The notes: generated by a model from the sequence alone, not told the origin. A DNA stretch of 64,000 nucleotides from Halorarum halophilum (GCF_013401515.1 NZ_CP058529.1:3614616-3678615), one strand, 5' to 3'; positions 37,452-46,700 are shown, counted from the stretch's first letter. Numbers and translations: made by a program.

Positions 37452-38219
37452 ATGGCAACCAGTGCGAGGACCGTCGGCCACGACGAGGTGGCCGCCCTGA
37501 AGACGGTCGCCCTCCGCGGCGGGCTGCGCGAGCCCGTCAAGGTCTCCTGTTCGGCGCTCGGCGAGCAACTCGGCGCGTCGAGCCAGACCGCCTCCCGCCG
37601 CCTCCAGCGGCTCGACGAGGCGGGCCTGCTCGACCGCGACGTGGTGAGCGACGGCCAGTGGGTCTCCGTGACCGACCGCGGCGAGCGTCGGTTACGCACC
37701 GAGTACGCCGACTACCGCCGTCTGTTCGAGGACGGTACCGGCCTCACGCTCACCGGCTCGGTCACCGGCGGCATGGGCGAGGGTCGCCACTACATCTCCC
37801 TCGACGGGTACATGAGTCAGTTCCGCGAGCGCCTCGGCTACGAGCCGTTCCCGGGGACGCTGAACGTCGAACTGACGGAGGCGTCCGTGCGGGCCGTCGC
37901 GGGGCTCGGCTCGGTGGACGGCATCCACATCGACGGATGGGAGGACGAGGAGCGGACGTTCGGCCCGGCGACGTGCTACCCGGCGCGCGTCGAGACGGGC
38001 GACGGCTCGTTCGAGCCGACCCACGTCATCGTCCCCGAACGGACCCACCACGACGAGGAGCAGCTGGAGATCATCGCGCCGCTGAAGCTCCGGGAGGAGC
38101 TCGACCTCGAGGACGGTGACGAACTCACCGTCATCCTTGCGGACGAGACCGACGGCGCGTCGTCGACCGGGACGTCGACGAACGAGGCGGACGCGTCCGG
38201 CCCGGGGGCGCACGAATGA
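37452..38219 (+). CDS. ribK: CTP-dependent riboflavin kinase with DNA-binding domain (RbkR type)
   Basis: The 255-residue protein has an N-terminal winged helix (about residues 10-80, with [20 protein letters not shown]) and a C-terminal archaeal riboflavin kinase domain (DUF120, about 90-230). [15 protein letters not shown] is the nucleotide-binding glycine motif and FPGTLNVEL is a family signature. The enzyme makes FMN from riboflavin with CTP. The DNA-binding domain matches RbkR proteins, which also regulate riboflavin genes. The stop overlaps the ribB start (ATGA), so the two are coupled. The last 20 residues are low-complexity. Confidence 0.9.
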   Translation: MATSARTVGHDEVAALKTVALRGGLREPVKVSCSALGEQLGASSQTASRRLQRLDEAGLLDRDVVSDGQWVSVTDRGERRLRTEYADYRRLFEDGTGLTLTGSVTGGMGEGRHYISLDGYMSQFRERLGYEPFPGTLNVELTEASVRAVAGLGSVDGIHIDGWEDEERTFGPATCYPARVETGDGSFEPTHVIVPERTHHDEEQLEIIAPLKLREELDLEDGDELTVILADETDGASSTGTSTNEADASGPGAHE

Positions 38220-38893
38220 GCCGCAAGCAGGCGGCGCAGTTCGACCGCGCGCTGGCGGCGTTCCGCGCGGGCGACCCCGTGTTGATCCACGACTTCGCGG
38301 ACCGGGAGGGCGAGACCGACATCGTCTACCCCGCCGAGGCCGTCACGCCGGCCGACGTGGCGCGAATGCGCAACGACGCCGGCGGCCTCGTCTGCCTGGC
38401 GCTCTCGGACGCGGTCGCCCGTGCGGTCGACCTCCCCTTCCTCGACGACGCGGTCGACCACCCGGCGGCCGGCGACCACGACCTCGGCTACGACGACCGG
38501 TCGTCGTTCTCGCTCCCGGTGAACCACCGCGACACGTACACCGGAATCACCGACGAGGACCGCGCGCGCACCATCACGGAACTCGCCTCGATGGCGGACG
38601 CCGTCGACGCCGGCGTCGACTACGGTCCCGAGGAGTTCGCCGCCGAGTTCCGCTCGCCGGGTCACGTCCACCTCCTGCGGGGGGCGCCCGGCCTCCTCGC
38701 CGACCGGGTCGGCCACACCGAACTCGGCCTGGCGCTCGCGGCGGAGGCGGGGCGTGCGCCCGCCGTCGTCGTCTGCGAGATGCTCGACGACGAGAGCGGC
38801 GCGGCGCTCTCCCCGGACGCCGCCCGCGAGTACGCCCGTCGAACCGGCGTCCCCTACGTCGAGGGCGAGGAACTCGTCGAGGCGCTCTCGTAG
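38216..38893 (+). CDS. ribB: 3,4-dihydroxy-2-butanone 4-phosphate synthase
   Basis: The 225-residue enzyme makes the four-carbon unit of riboflavin from ribulose 5-phosphate. [12 protein letters not shown] and [13 protein letters not shown] are the N-terminal substrate- and metal-binding motifs, [16 protein letters not shown] follows, and [15 protein letters not shown] and [11 protein letters not shown] close the active site. Length fits archaeal RibB. It overlaps ribK by four bases, and its regulation probably runs through the helix-turn-helix of that protein. Confidence 0.93.
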   Translation: MSRKQAAQFDRALAAFRAGDPVLIHDFADREGETDIVYPAEAVTPADVARMRNDAGGLVCLALSDAVARAVDLPFLDDAVDHPAAGDHDLGYDDRSSFSLPVNHRDTYTGITDEDRARTITELASMADAVDAGVDYGPEEFAAEFRSPGHVHLLRGAPGLLADRVGHTELGLALAAEAGRAPAVVVCEMLDDESGAALSPDAAREYARRTGVPYVEGEELVEALS

Positions 38894-38990
38894 GCCGCCC
38901 CGGTCGACTTCGATGCGGGCGCGGTGCTCCGGCTCCCGGCCTCCTCGACCCCCGTCCGACACCGCCAGTCCCACCCCGCGCGTTTCTCAT

Positions 38991-38999
38991 GATTTTAAG
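38991..38999 (+). promoter_or_regulatory. TATA-like box of ilvE
   Basis: GATTTTAAG ends 24 bases before the ilvE ATG at 39023. The spacing fits a leaderless transcript. Confidence 0.5.
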
Positions 39000-39022
39000 T
39001 CCGGACGGGGCTACCCTCGCGT

Positions 39023-39958
39023 ATGACCGTCTTCGAGGAGATGGCGGAGGACGGGGTCATCTGGCAGAACGGCGAGTTCGTCGACTGGGCCGACGCGACG
39101 ACCCACGTCCTCACGCACGGCCTCCACTACGGAACGGGTATCTTCGAGGGTGTCCGCGCGTACGACACCGAACAGGGCACCGCGCTCTTCCGCTGGGACG
39201 AGCACCTCGACCGCTTCTACCAGTCGGCCAAGCCGTACGACATGGAGATCGAGTACTCGCGCGAGGAACTCACCGAGGCCACCCTGGCGACGATCCGCCG
39301 GAACGACCTCGAGTCGGCGTACGTCCGGCCGATCGCCTTCTACGGCTACCACAGCCTCGGCGTCTCGCCGGGCGACTGCCCGACGGACGTCGTCGTCGCC
39401 GCGTGGCCGTGGGGCGCGTACCTCGGCGAGGAGGCGCTGGAGGAGGGCATCGAGGTGATGGTCTCCTCGTGGCGCAAGCACGCCTCCAGCCAGATCCCGA
39501 CGAACGCGAAGACGACGGGGCTGTACGTGAACTCGATGCTCGCGGGCGAGGAGGCTCGCCGCAACGGCTTCGCGGAGGCGATCGTCCTGAACAAGGAGGG
39601 CAACGTGGCGGAGGGTCCCGGCGAGAACCTCTTCCTCGTGCGCGACGACACCATCTACACGCCCGGCCTGAGCGAGTCCATCCTTGACGGCATCACCCGC
39701 GACACGGTCATCACGCTCGCCGAGGAGCGCGGCTACGAGGTCAACGACACCACGAGCATCTCGCGGGGCGAACTGAACACGGCGGACGAACTGTTCTTCA
39801 CCGGCTCGGCGGCCGAGGTCACGCCGATCCGCCAGGTGGACAACGTCGTGATCGGGAACGGGTCGCGCGGGCCGGTGACCGAGGAACTCCAGCAGGCGTT
39901 CTTCGACCTCGTGGAGCGCCGGACGGACGAGCACGACGACTGGTTCACGTACGTTTAG
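39023..39958 (+). CDS. ilvE: Branched-chain amino acid aminotransferase
   Basis: The 311-residue class IV aminotransferase interconverts branched-chain amino acids and their 2-oxo acids using pyridoxal phosphate. LTHGLHYGTGIFEGVRAY lies near residues 33-50, the PLP lysine is in TNAKTTGLYVNSMLA near residue 160, and EGPGENLFLVRDD and TGSAAEVTPI complete the signature. Length is typical. It stands alone. Confidence 0.94.
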   Translation: MTVFEEMAEDGVIWQNGEFVDWADATTHVLTHGLHYGTGIFEGVRAYDTEQGTALFRWDEHLDRFYQSAKPYDMEIEYSREELTEATLATIRRNDLESAYVRPIAFYGYHSLGVSPGDCPTDVVVAAWPWGAYLGEEALEEGIEVMVSSWRKHASSQIPTNAKTTGLYVNSMLAGEEARRNGFAEAIVLNKEGNVAEGPGENLFLVRDDTIYTPGLSESILDGITRDTVITLAEERGYEVNDTTSISRGELNTADELFFTGSAAEVTPIRQVDNVVIGNGSRGPVTEELQQAFFDLVERRTDEHDDWFTYV

Positions 39959-40400
39959 AGCGATTCGACTTCGAGGTTTTCTTCCGAGGTCTCGTTCCTC
40001 ACTGGACTCCGCCAACGAGGAGTACCTGAAAGCCTCGGGGCCATCGCGTCGGGGACCTCGTCGTCGTCCGGGAGAGCATCGCTCACGAGAACTCCGCCTC
40101 GCTCCCGTGGTGCTTGCTTCGCGACTGGCCGGGATACAGGTTCGGTCGACTTCCCGGATACCTGCCCTCGTACACGACGTTTCGTACAGGGACGAATAGC
40201 TGCCTTCGAAGTTCGAATCCTCCGGCGATTCCGGTCGTCGATCCTGTACTATCCACCCTCACGCCGTCTCGGGCTCGTGTGTCCCTGGCAACCATCTATC
40301 TGGCGTATCATTACTCGGACCTAACCCCATCTTAGTCGTCCCAGACGAGGTAACTCCGCCGCACACGACGGGGTTATGGCGATCGTCATACCTCAATTTC
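39959..40400. other. Gene-free, lower-G+C gap
   Basis: About 440 bases between ilvE and the ferritin-like gene hold no convincing gene. The frames at 40114-40335 (plus) and 40083-40295 (minus) lack domains and use codons unlike the neighbours. A hairpin CCCT-c-GTAC (40165-40173)/GTACAGGG (40184-40191) is visible. Composition is clearly less G+C rich than the surroundings, so it may be decayed or acquired DNA. Confidence 0.45.
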
Positions 40401-40410
40401 AGTATATAAA
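40401..40410 (+). promoter_or_regulatory. Strong TATA-like box before the ferritin-like gene
   Basis: AGTATATAAA lies about 60 bases before the GTG at 40471, implying a leader of roughly 35 bases. A second weaker box, GTCTAATTA at about 40433-40441, would give a leaderless start. Confidence 0.5.
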
Positions 40411-40470
40411 CCAACCACCGATTCGGCGTATCGGTCTAATTACAAAGCCGGTTAAGCCGGTAGATGCGGT

Positions 40471-41277
40471 GTGGCTCTCGAAAATCGAGACGACGAGCAC
40501 GAGCAGACGCAACGATCGGAAACCGACGACGGCCGTCGACGATTTCTCACCGGTTCCGCAGGCGCGATCGGTGCCCTGGCACTCGGGAGCGCGTTCGGCG
40601 CCCAATCGGTGCTGGCTAGCGGCGACGATCACGGGACTGACACCGAAGAACAGACGGAGGATGCGTTCGAGGACGACGTCGCCATCCTCAACTACGCACT
40701 GACCCTCGAGTATCTGGAGGCGGCCTTCTACCGACGAGCCCTCGACAATCTGAACCGGAACGACCTGCTGTCCGACCGCCTCGACGAACTGCCCGAGTCG
40801 GTCCGAGAGCGGATCTTCGAGCAACTCACCGTCATCCAGGAACACGAGGAGATCCACGTCGAGTTCCTCACCGAGGTGATCACCGACCTCGGTGGCGAAC
40901 CCGCCGAGGAACCGGAGTTCGACTTCGGGTCGGCAGTCGAAGAGCCAGTCGAGTTCATCCGAACCGCTGCAGTGCTCGAGGACACCGGCGTCGCCGCGTA
41001 CGCGGGCGCCGCGCCATCGATCGAGGACGAGGATCTCGTCCCGCCAGCCCTCAGCATCCACAGCGTCGAGGCCCGCCACGCCTCGTTCGTGCGCGAACTC
41101 GGCGGACAGATCGGGTTCCCCGACGCGTTCGACGAACCCCTGCCCAGGGACGCCGTGCTCGAAGCGGCTAGCCAGTTCATCGTCTCCGACTCGTCCGAGG
41201 AGGACGACGGTGAGACGGAGACGGCAACGGACGACGACGAGACGGAGACGGAGACGGCAACGGACGACGGCCACTGA
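40471..41277 (+). CDS. Tat-exported ferritin-like domain protein
   Basis: The 268-residue protein begins at GTG 40471. A twin-arginine signal (GRRRFLTGSAGAIGALALG, residues about 22-40) ends near SVLASGD. The mature part is a four-helix ferritin-like bundle: ALTLEYLEAAFYRRALDNL and LTVIQEHEEIHVEFLTEVI carry the E and ExxH residues, and SIHSVEARHASFVRELGGQ closes it. Such exported Ferritin_2-type proteins have no settled function. The last 30 residues are an acidic threonine/glutamate/aspartate repeat (from tandem copies in the DNA at about 41205-41275). Flanking DNA is lower in G+C than average. Confidence 0.8.
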   Translation: MALENRDDEHEQTQRSETDDGRRRFLTGSAGAIGALALGSAFGAQSVLASGDDHGTDTEEQTEDAFEDDVAILNYALTLEYLEAAFYRRALDNLNRNDLLSDRLDELPESVRERIFEQLTVIQEHEEIHVEFLTEVITDLGGEPAEEPEFDFGSAVEEPVEFIRTAAVLEDTGVAAYAGAAPSIEDEDLVPPALSIHSVEARHASFVRELGGQIGFPDAFDEPLPRDAVLEAASQFIVSDSSEEDDGETETATDDDETETETATDDGH

Positions 41278-41344
41278 CGAGATCAGCTATCCGCTACTGG
41301 TTCACTGGGTAAGGAGCGTCGAAGTGTGGGCGTGAGAGGCCGAC

Positions 41345-42424
41345 CTACAAACCCTCCTCACCGTCGATGATCCGGAGACACCGTTCACCGAGCGCAGGAA
41401 CGCCCTCCTCCATCTTCGGGTACACCGGGTCGTCGCTGTTCCCCTCCAGGTACCGCCGGAAGAACATCTCGCCGAGCGCCGCGAGCTTGTACACCGCGAG
41501 CGTCCGGTAGAAGCGGTCGTGGTCGTACTCGATCCCCGTCGCGGCCTCGTAGCGGTCCACCAGGTCGCGCCGGCGGGGGTACCCCTCGCGCTCCATGAAC
41601 GTCGACCGCAGTTCGGGGGTCGCCGGCTCCGGATCGCCGGGGTCGCGCCAGAACGACAGCATCCAGCCGAGGTCCGTCAGCGGGTCCCCGAGCGTCGACA
41701 GCTCCCAGTCGAACACGCCCACCAGCTCCGGTGGCGTGCCGGGCCCGAACATGACGTTGTCGAGCTTGTAGTCGCCGTGGACCAGCGTCTCCGGGTGCGT
41801 GTCTGGGACGTGCTCCTTCAGCCACGTCGTCGTCTCGTGGATGGCGGGCACCTCGCGCTCGTCGGCGGTCACCTCGAACGCCCACTGGAACTGCTTCGAC
41901 CAGCGGTCGGCCTGGCGCTCGGTGAACCCGGCCGGCCGGCCGAAGTCGCCGAGGCCGACCGACTCGGGGTCGACCGAGTGGATCGCCGCGAGGGTGTCGA
42001 CCAGTTCCTCGCCGATTCGGCGGCGGTGCTCGGGGGCCGCAAACCGCTCCGGCTCCGCGTCGCGCAGGACGTCGCCCTCGCTCCGTGCCATCACGAAGAA
42101 CTCCGCGCCGAGCACCGACTCGTCCTCGCAGGCGCACACCGTCTCCGGAAGGGGAACCGGCGTGTCCTGCAGGGCGTCCATGACCCGGTACTCCCGGAGC
42201 ACGTCGTGGGCCGTGTCGGCCGTCTCCCCCGGCGGCGGCCGGCGGACCACCAGGTCGCGGTCGCCGTGGGTCACGAACAGCGTCTCGTTCGAGTGGCCCT
42301 TCGGGTGGCGCTCGACCGCGAACTCCGCCGCGGGGCCGAGTTCGGCATCGAGGAACTCGCGGAGGCGTTCGGGGTCGACGAGCCGGGCGAGGTAGTCGTC
42401 GCGGCCGTCCGCTTCGTCGGTCAT
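41345..42424 (-). CDS. APH-family phosphotransferase, ACAD10/11-like
   Basis: The 359-residue protein has the aminoglycoside-phosphotransferase fold: LVHGDYKLDNVMFGPG is the Brenner-type catalytic loop with the aspartate, and VFDWELSTLGDPLTDLGWML carries the metal-binding D-x-E. Similar domains are fused to acyl-CoA dehydrogenases in ACAD10/11, which phosphorylate 4-hydroxy-acyl-CoAs. The divergent neighbour across 137 bases is an acyl-CoA dehydrogenase, so the pair may form a two-gene version. The ATG at 42424 is chosen over one 27 bases upstream because the extension is not conserved in character. Confidence 0.85.
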   Translation of the reverse strand: MTDEADGRDDYLARLVDPERLREFLDAELGPAAEFAVERHPKGHSNETLFVTHGDRDLVVRRPPPGETADTAHDVLREYRVMDALQDTPVPLPETVCACEDESVLGAEFFVMARSEGDVLRDAEPERFAAPEHRRRIGEELVDTLAAIHSVDPESVGLGDFGRPAGFTERQADRWSKQFQWAFEVTADEREVPAIHETTTWLKEHVPDTHPETLVHGDYKLDNVMFGPGTPPELVGVFDWELSTLGDPLTDLGWMLSFWRDPGDPEPATPELRSTFMEREGYPRRRDLVDRYEAATGIEYDHDRFYRTLAVYKLAALGEMFFRRYLEGNSDDPVYPKMEEGVPALGERCLRIIDGEEGL

Positions 42425-42561
42425 GTGGGTTCGTTCCGCGGGCGGCCGCAAAAACGCCCGGGGTGCGTCCGTGGTCGAAGGGATCAGGCGTGGAACGGAT
42501 CGCGGTTTCGACCGACGCGGTCCGGGGATACCGTTTTGTCCGGCCCGTCCGAGGCCGGCGT

Positions 42562-43782
42562 ATGGACATCAGCTACGACGACAGCGAGGCCGCCCGCGAA
42601 CTCGCCGACAGGGCGCGGGAGTTCCTCGACGAGGAGGTGATCCCCGTCGAGCGCGAGGTCCTCGGCGGCGACCCGGTCACGGCCGAGCAGGTGGCCGACC
42701 TCCGCGCAGTGGCCCGCGAGTACGACGTCTACTGCCCGCAGATCGGCGAGGAGTTCGGCGGCATGGGCGTGGACTTCCGCGACGCGCTCCCGATGTTCGA
42801 GGTCGCCGGGCGCTCGCTGCTTGGCCCGGCCGCCTGCCGCGTCGACGCGCCCGACGAGGGGAACATGCACACGCTGGAGCTGCTCGGCACCGACGACCAG
42901 CAGGAGGAGTACCTCCGCCCCCTGGTCGCCGGCGAACTCTCCTCGGGTTTCTCGATGACCGAGCCGATGCAGGGCGCCGGCTCCGATCCGAAGATGCTGA
43001 AGACCGAGGCGAGAGCGGAGGGCGACGAGTGGGTGATCGACGGCCACAAGTGGTGGACGACCGGCGGGACGGAGGCGGACTTCCTCATCGTGATGGCTCG
43101 GACCGACCCGGACGCGCACCCCTACGCGGGCTGTTCGCTGCTGCTCGTCGACGCCGACGCGGACGGGCTCACGGTCGAGCGCGACATCCCCCACCTCGGG
43201 GGCGGCGTCACCGGAACGGGCCACGCGGAGATCACGTTCGACGGCGTGCGCGTACCCGAGGAGAACCTCCTCGGCGAGTTGAACGAGGGGTTCCGACACG
43301 CCCAAGAGCGGCTCGGCCCCGCGCGGCTCACCCACTGCATGCGCTACTCCGGGATGGCCGAGCGCGCGCTCGACGTGGCGACGGCGTACGCCAGCGAGCG
43401 CGAGGGGTTCGACGGCCCGCTGGCCGAGAAGCAGTCACTTCGGTACGACGTCGCCGACGCGGAGACGCGGCTCCACGCCGTCCGGACGACCGTACGCGAC
43501 GCGGCCGACCGCATCGCCCGGGGCGAGGAGGCGCGCGTCCACGTCTCGATGAGCAAGACGTTCGCCGCAAACGTCGTCCAGGACGTGGTGGACACGTGTC
43601 TCCAGGCGTGTGGCGCCAACGGGATCGGGAAGGACCTCCCCATCTCGGACTTCTACGAGGCCGTCAGGCGGTTCCGGCTGGTCGACGGCGCCGACGAGGT
43701 GCACAGGCGGGTCGTCGCCCGCGAGGCGTTCGCGGACGTCGATCCCGACGAGCTGGCGAACGTCACGCGCTACGACGGCTGA
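42562..43782 (+). CDS. Acyl-CoA dehydrogenase, ACAD10/11-like branch
   Basis: The 406-residue flavoprotein shows PQIGEEFGGMGVDFRDALP, FSMTEPMQGAGSDP and DGHKWWTTGGTEADF, the flavin and acyl-CoA-binding segments. The C-terminus has RRFRLVDGADEVHRRVVA, where short- and medium-chain enzymes have a YEGTxE motif, as in the longer-chain or ACAD11 branch. It is divergent from the phosphotransferase gene, and the two may process hydroxyacyl-CoAs in turn. The ATG at 42562 is chosen because the frame above it is not conserved and overlaps the promoter region. Confidence 0.88.
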   Translation: MDISYDDSEAARELADRAREFLDEEVIPVEREVLGGDPVTAEQVADLRAVAREYDVYCPQIGEEFGGMGVDFRDALPMFEVAGRSLLGPAACRVDAPDEGNMHTLELLGTDDQQEEYLRPLVAGELSSGFSMTEPMQGAGSDPKMLKTEARAEGDEWVIDGHKWWTTGGTEADFLIVMARTDPDAHPYAGCSLLLVDADADGLTVERDIPHLGGGVTGTGHAEITFDGVRVPEENLLGELNEGFRHAQERLGPARLTHCMRYSGMAERALDVATAYASEREGFDGPLAEKQSLRYDVADAETRLHAVRTTVRDAADRIARGEEARVHVSMSKTFAANVVQDVVDTCLQACGANGIGKDLPISDFYEAVRRFRLVDGADEVHRRVVAREAFADVDPDELANVTRYDG

Positions 43783-43863
43783 CCCGCGGTCCCGTCGTCC
43801 AGAAACCGTCGTGCGTTCCCCGCCCGCCGCCGGGCTGAAGCCCCTCGCCGTCGATGGTGTGGT

Positions 43864-44709
43864 ATGGACCATCACGACTGGGCGGACGCGCAGGTCGAGA
43901 GGACCGTGGCGGTGGACCGACACGACCTCGACTACGCCGTCTACGAGGCCGGGGCGGACAACGACGGGCCGCCGGTCGTGTTCCTCCACGGCATCCCGAC
44001 GTGGTCGTACCTCTGGCGGGACGCCGCCCCCGCGCTCGCCGAGCACCGGCACGTCCTCGCACCCGACTTCGTCGGCTACGGAAACTCGTCTAACCGCGAC
44101 GGCTTCGACCGGTCGGTGCGTGCACAGACGGTCGCGCTCGCGGACTTCCTCGCCGAGCGGCCGGGGAACGACGTCGACTTCGTCGCCCACGACATCGGCG
44201 GCGCCGTCGCGCTTCGATACGCCGCCGCCCGACCCGAGGCCGTCGGGCGGATGGTGCTCTCGAACGCCGCCTGCTTCGATTCCTGGCCGGTCGAGTTCGT
44301 CAACTCGCTGGGCGTGCCGGGCGAGACCGAGGGCTGGGACGACGAGGAACTGGACGACAAACTTGACTTCCTGTTCGCGGAGGGCGCCTACGACGAGGCC
44401 GACCCCGAGTGGCTCGCGGGGATGAAGGCGCCCTGGAAGCGCGACGGGGGACGGACGGCCCTCGCCCGGGCGGCGGTATCGACGAACACGAACCACACCA
44501 CGGAGATCGAGTACGGCGACATCACGGCGGACCTGCTCTGCCTCTGGGGCGGCGAGGACGTGCTCCAGCCGGCCGAGAACGGTGAGCGACTGGTAGCGGA
44601 GACGGCGGGCGACGGCGAGGTGGTCGCGCTCGACGAGGCGTACCACTGGGTCACGCAGGATAGACCGGAGGCGTACCGCGAGCACCTGCTCGACTTCCTG
44701 TCCGACTGA
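43864..44709 (+). CDS. Alpha/beta hydrolase with aspartate nucleophile, dehalogenase/epoxide-hydrolase-like
   Basis: The 281-residue protein has VVFLHGIPTWSYLWRD with the oxyanion loop and a nucleophile elbow AHDIGG with D110, not serine. The catalytic histidine is H261 in AYHWVTQD. An aspartate nucleophile marks haloalkane dehalogenases, fluoroacetate dehalogenases and epoxide hydrolases. The two halide-binding residues of haloalkane dehalogenases are not conserved: the position after D110 is isoleucine instead of tryptophan, and HGIP replaces HGNP. True dehalogenation of alkyl halides is therefore doubtful. The gene sits between two acyl-CoA dehydrogenases. Confidence 0.82.
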   Translation: MDHHDWADAQVERTVAVDRHDLDYAVYEAGADNDGPPVVFLHGIPTWSYLWRDAAPALAEHRHVLAPDFVGYGNSSNRDGFDRSVRAQTVALADFLAERPGNDVDFVAHDIGGAVALRYAAARPEAVGRMVLSNAACFDSWPVEFVNSLGVPGETEGWDDEELDDKLDFLFAEGAYDEADPEWLAGMKAPWKRDGGRTALARAAVSTNTNHTTEIEYGDITADLLCLWGGEDVLQPAENGERLVAETAGDGEVVALDEAYHWVTQDRPEAYREHLLDFLSD

Positions 44710-44771
44710 GGCGGAATCCGTGGGCGGTTCGCGGACACCATGGCGGCGCCAGTCACCCGCGCCGTCGACGA

Positions 44772-44779
44772 TTACTTAG
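44772..44779 (+). promoter_or_regulatory. TATA-like box of the second acyl-CoA dehydrogenase
   Basis: TTACTTAG lies 23-30 bases before the ATG at 44802. The spacing fits a leaderless transcript. Confidence 0.45.
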
Positions 44780-44801
44780 CATTGGAAAGTAACGGAGGGA
44801 T

Positions 44802-45944
44802 ATGAGGTTCCAGCTTACGAGCGAGCAGGAGGCGATCCGCGACGTGGTCCGCGAGTTCGGCGAGAACGAAATTAGGCTGGTCGCACGTGAACACGACGAA
44901 GCCGGGGAGTACCCCCACGACCTCGTCGAGCAGGCGGCCCGGTACGACCTGGTCGCGCCGAGCATCTCCGAGGAGTACGGCGGCGCGGGGATGGACCTCC
45001 TCACATCCTCGATCGTCACCGAGGAGCTCTGGCGGGCGGACGGCGGCATCGGGAGCGCAATCGGCTCACGGGGGTTCGGGTCGACGATGATCGAGGCGTT
45101 CGGGGACGAGTGGATGAAGGAGGAGTGGCTCCCCCGCGTCACGTCCGGCGAGTCGGCCACCTGCTCGTGCATCTCCGAGCCGGGACACGGTTCGGAGGTC
45201 GCGGGTATCGAGACCACCGCGGAGCGGGACGGGAACGAGTGGGTGCTGAACGGGAACAAGATGTGGATCACGAACGGGACCGTGGCCGACGTCGCGGTCG
45301 TGATGGCGAAGACGTCGCCCGGCGAGGGCCACCGCGGCATCACCGCGTTCCTCGTCGAGACGGACCGCGACGGCTTCGAGCCGACGAAGATCGACAACAA
45401 GCTCGGCATCCGCGCGTCGGACCTCGCGGAGATCGTGATCGACGACGTGCGCATCCCCGAGGACCACGTCGTCGGCGGCATCGACGAGGGGTTCTACCAG
45501 CTGATGGCGTTCTTCGCGGAGGGTCGCACCTCGGTCGCCGCGCAGGCCGTCGGCTCCGCCCAGGGCGCGCTCGACGCTGCGAAGGCGTACGCCCTGGAAC
45601 GCGAGCAGGGCGGCCAGCCCATCTCGGAGTACCAGGCGATCCGTCACATGCTCTCGGAGATGGCGACGAAGGTGGAGGCGGCGCGGTCGCTGACGTACCG
45701 GGCCGCAACCCACGTCGAGGGGGGCGAGGACGAGGCGGCCGCGCGGTTCGCCTCGATGGCGAAACTGTTCGCCTCCGAGCGCGCCGTCGAGGTCGCGGAC
45801 GACGCCATCCAGGTCCACGGCGGGGCCGGCTACGTCACGGACCACCCCGTCGAGCGGTTCTTCCGCGACGCCCGCATCACGAAGATCTACGAGGGGACCT
45901 CCGAGATCCAGAAGAACATCGTCGCGGACCAGTTGCTCGGCTGA
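44802..45944 (+). CDS. Acyl-CoA dehydrogenase
   Basis: The 380-residue flavoenzyme introduces a double bond into an acyl-CoA. CSCISEPGHGSEVAGI matches the SEP-x-x-GSD motif, NKMWITNGTVADVAVVMAKT the middle beta domain, and DARITKIYEGTSEIQKNIV holds the catalytic glutamate. Length is normal. It lies 92 bases after the hydrolase and 50 bases before the regulator, all on one strand. The electron transfer flavoprotein it needs is not in the window. Confidence 0.93.
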   Translation: MRFQLTSEQEAIRDVVREFGENEIRLVAREHDEAGEYPHDLVEQAARYDLVAPSISEEYGGAGMDLLTSSIVTEELWRADGGIGSAIGSRGFGSTMIEAFGDEWMKEEWLPRVTSGESATCSCISEPGHGSEVAGIETTAERDGNEWVLNGNKMWITNGTVADVAVVMAKTSPGEGHRGITAFLVETDRDGFEPTKIDNKLGIRASDLAEIVIDDVRIPEDHVVGGIDEGFYQLMAFFAEGRTSVAAQAVGSAQGALDAAKAYALEREQGGQPISEYQAIRHMLSEMATKVEAARSLTYRAATHVEGGEDEAAARFASMAKLFASERAVEVADDAIQVHGGAGYVTDHPVERFFRDARITKIYEGTSEIQKNIVADQLLG

Positions 45945-45994
45945 GTCGGGACAACCGAAACCGACACCCCACTCGGCCGACAGACCTCACTCGT

Positions 45995-46513
45995 ATGAAC
46001 GAAGCGGCCCCGGACTGGGAGTTCTCGGAGCGCGACGTCGTCATCCTGGAGGAACTCGCTGCCAACCCCGGCATCTCCTCCCGCGAACTGGCTGACGTCC
46101 TTGAGACGCAGTACGGCATCGACGTCTCGCACGTCACCGTCTCGGAGACGATCCGGAAGATGCGCGAGGAGGGCGTGTTCCGCGACGCCATCGTCCCGAA
46201 CGAGGAGTACTTCATCTTCGGACTGTTCGAGTTCAAGTTCGACCCGACCCACTTCGCCGAGGAGTGGCGCGACGCGATGGCGTACATCCGCGACGACCCC
46301 CACACCCTCTTCTACTTCCTCTCGGACGGCGAGTACCAGTGGAAGTCGGTGATGATGTTCCCGACGCGGGAGTCGGAGTCCCGGTGGATCCACGAGTTCT
46401 ACAAGGAGCACGGCAAGGTCGTCTCGAACCTCCGGAACCACGTCGTCCACAACGTCATCAAGTTCCGGACCGACCCCGAGATATTCCGGACGCTCCGGGA
46501 GGAGTCGGGCTGA
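45995..46513 (+). CDS. Winged-helix transcriptional regulator
   Basis: The 172-residue protein has an N-terminal winged helix (ANPGISSRELADVLETQYG and VSETIRKMREEGVF, residues about 20-60). A conserved C-terminal domain (EYFIFGLFEFKFDPTHFAEE to NVIKFRTDPEIFRTL) follows that I do not recognise by name. It probably controls the neighbouring acyl-CoA genes, since it ends that cluster. It is followed by a convergent gap that carries a structured repeat. Confidence 0.8.
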   Translation: MNEAAPDWEFSERDVVILEELAANPGISSRELADVLETQYGIDVSHVTVSETIRKMREEGVFRDAIVPNEEYFIFGLFEFKFDPTHFAEEWRDAMAYIRDDPHTLFYFLSDGEYQWKSVMMFPTRESESRWIHEFYKEHGKVVSNLRNHVVHNVIKFRTDPEIFRTLREESG

Positions 46514-46581
46514 GTCGCCGGTCGCGTCGAGGACGGATTTGATGAGGGAAGCGGTGCGGATGACCTGTCCGCGACGACCGC

Positions 46582-46644
46582 GAAAGCCCCCGGGCGCTCG
46601 CGGCCTGCGGCTCGCGAGCGCCCGGCCCCCTTTCATTCCCGCCC
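46582..46644 (+). repeat. Minimal structured repeat (element C)
   Basis: GAAAG (46582-46586) pairs with CTTTC (46630-46634). A perfect 13-bp stem joins 46590-46602 and 46613-46625 across a ten-base loop. The 3' box continues ATTCCCGCCC. The hairpin chain and inner box of the longer copies are absent. The stem sequence differs from both full copies, while the clamp and box are kept. The rest of the gap (46514-46700) holds nothing else. Confidence 0.75.
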
Positions 46645-46700
46645 GAAGGATGGACGGTCGTCGTCGTCAGCCAGTGGCCGGGTATCGTCGCTGCGGGTGG

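Noticed and set aside
40200..40240. tRNA remnant suggested by GTTCGAATCC
   Set aside because: No paired T-stem, acceptor stem or anticodon arm can be drawn around it.
40114..40335. 73-residue plus-strand frame in the low-G+C gap
   Set aside because: No recognisable domain, odd codon use and no promoter at the right distance.
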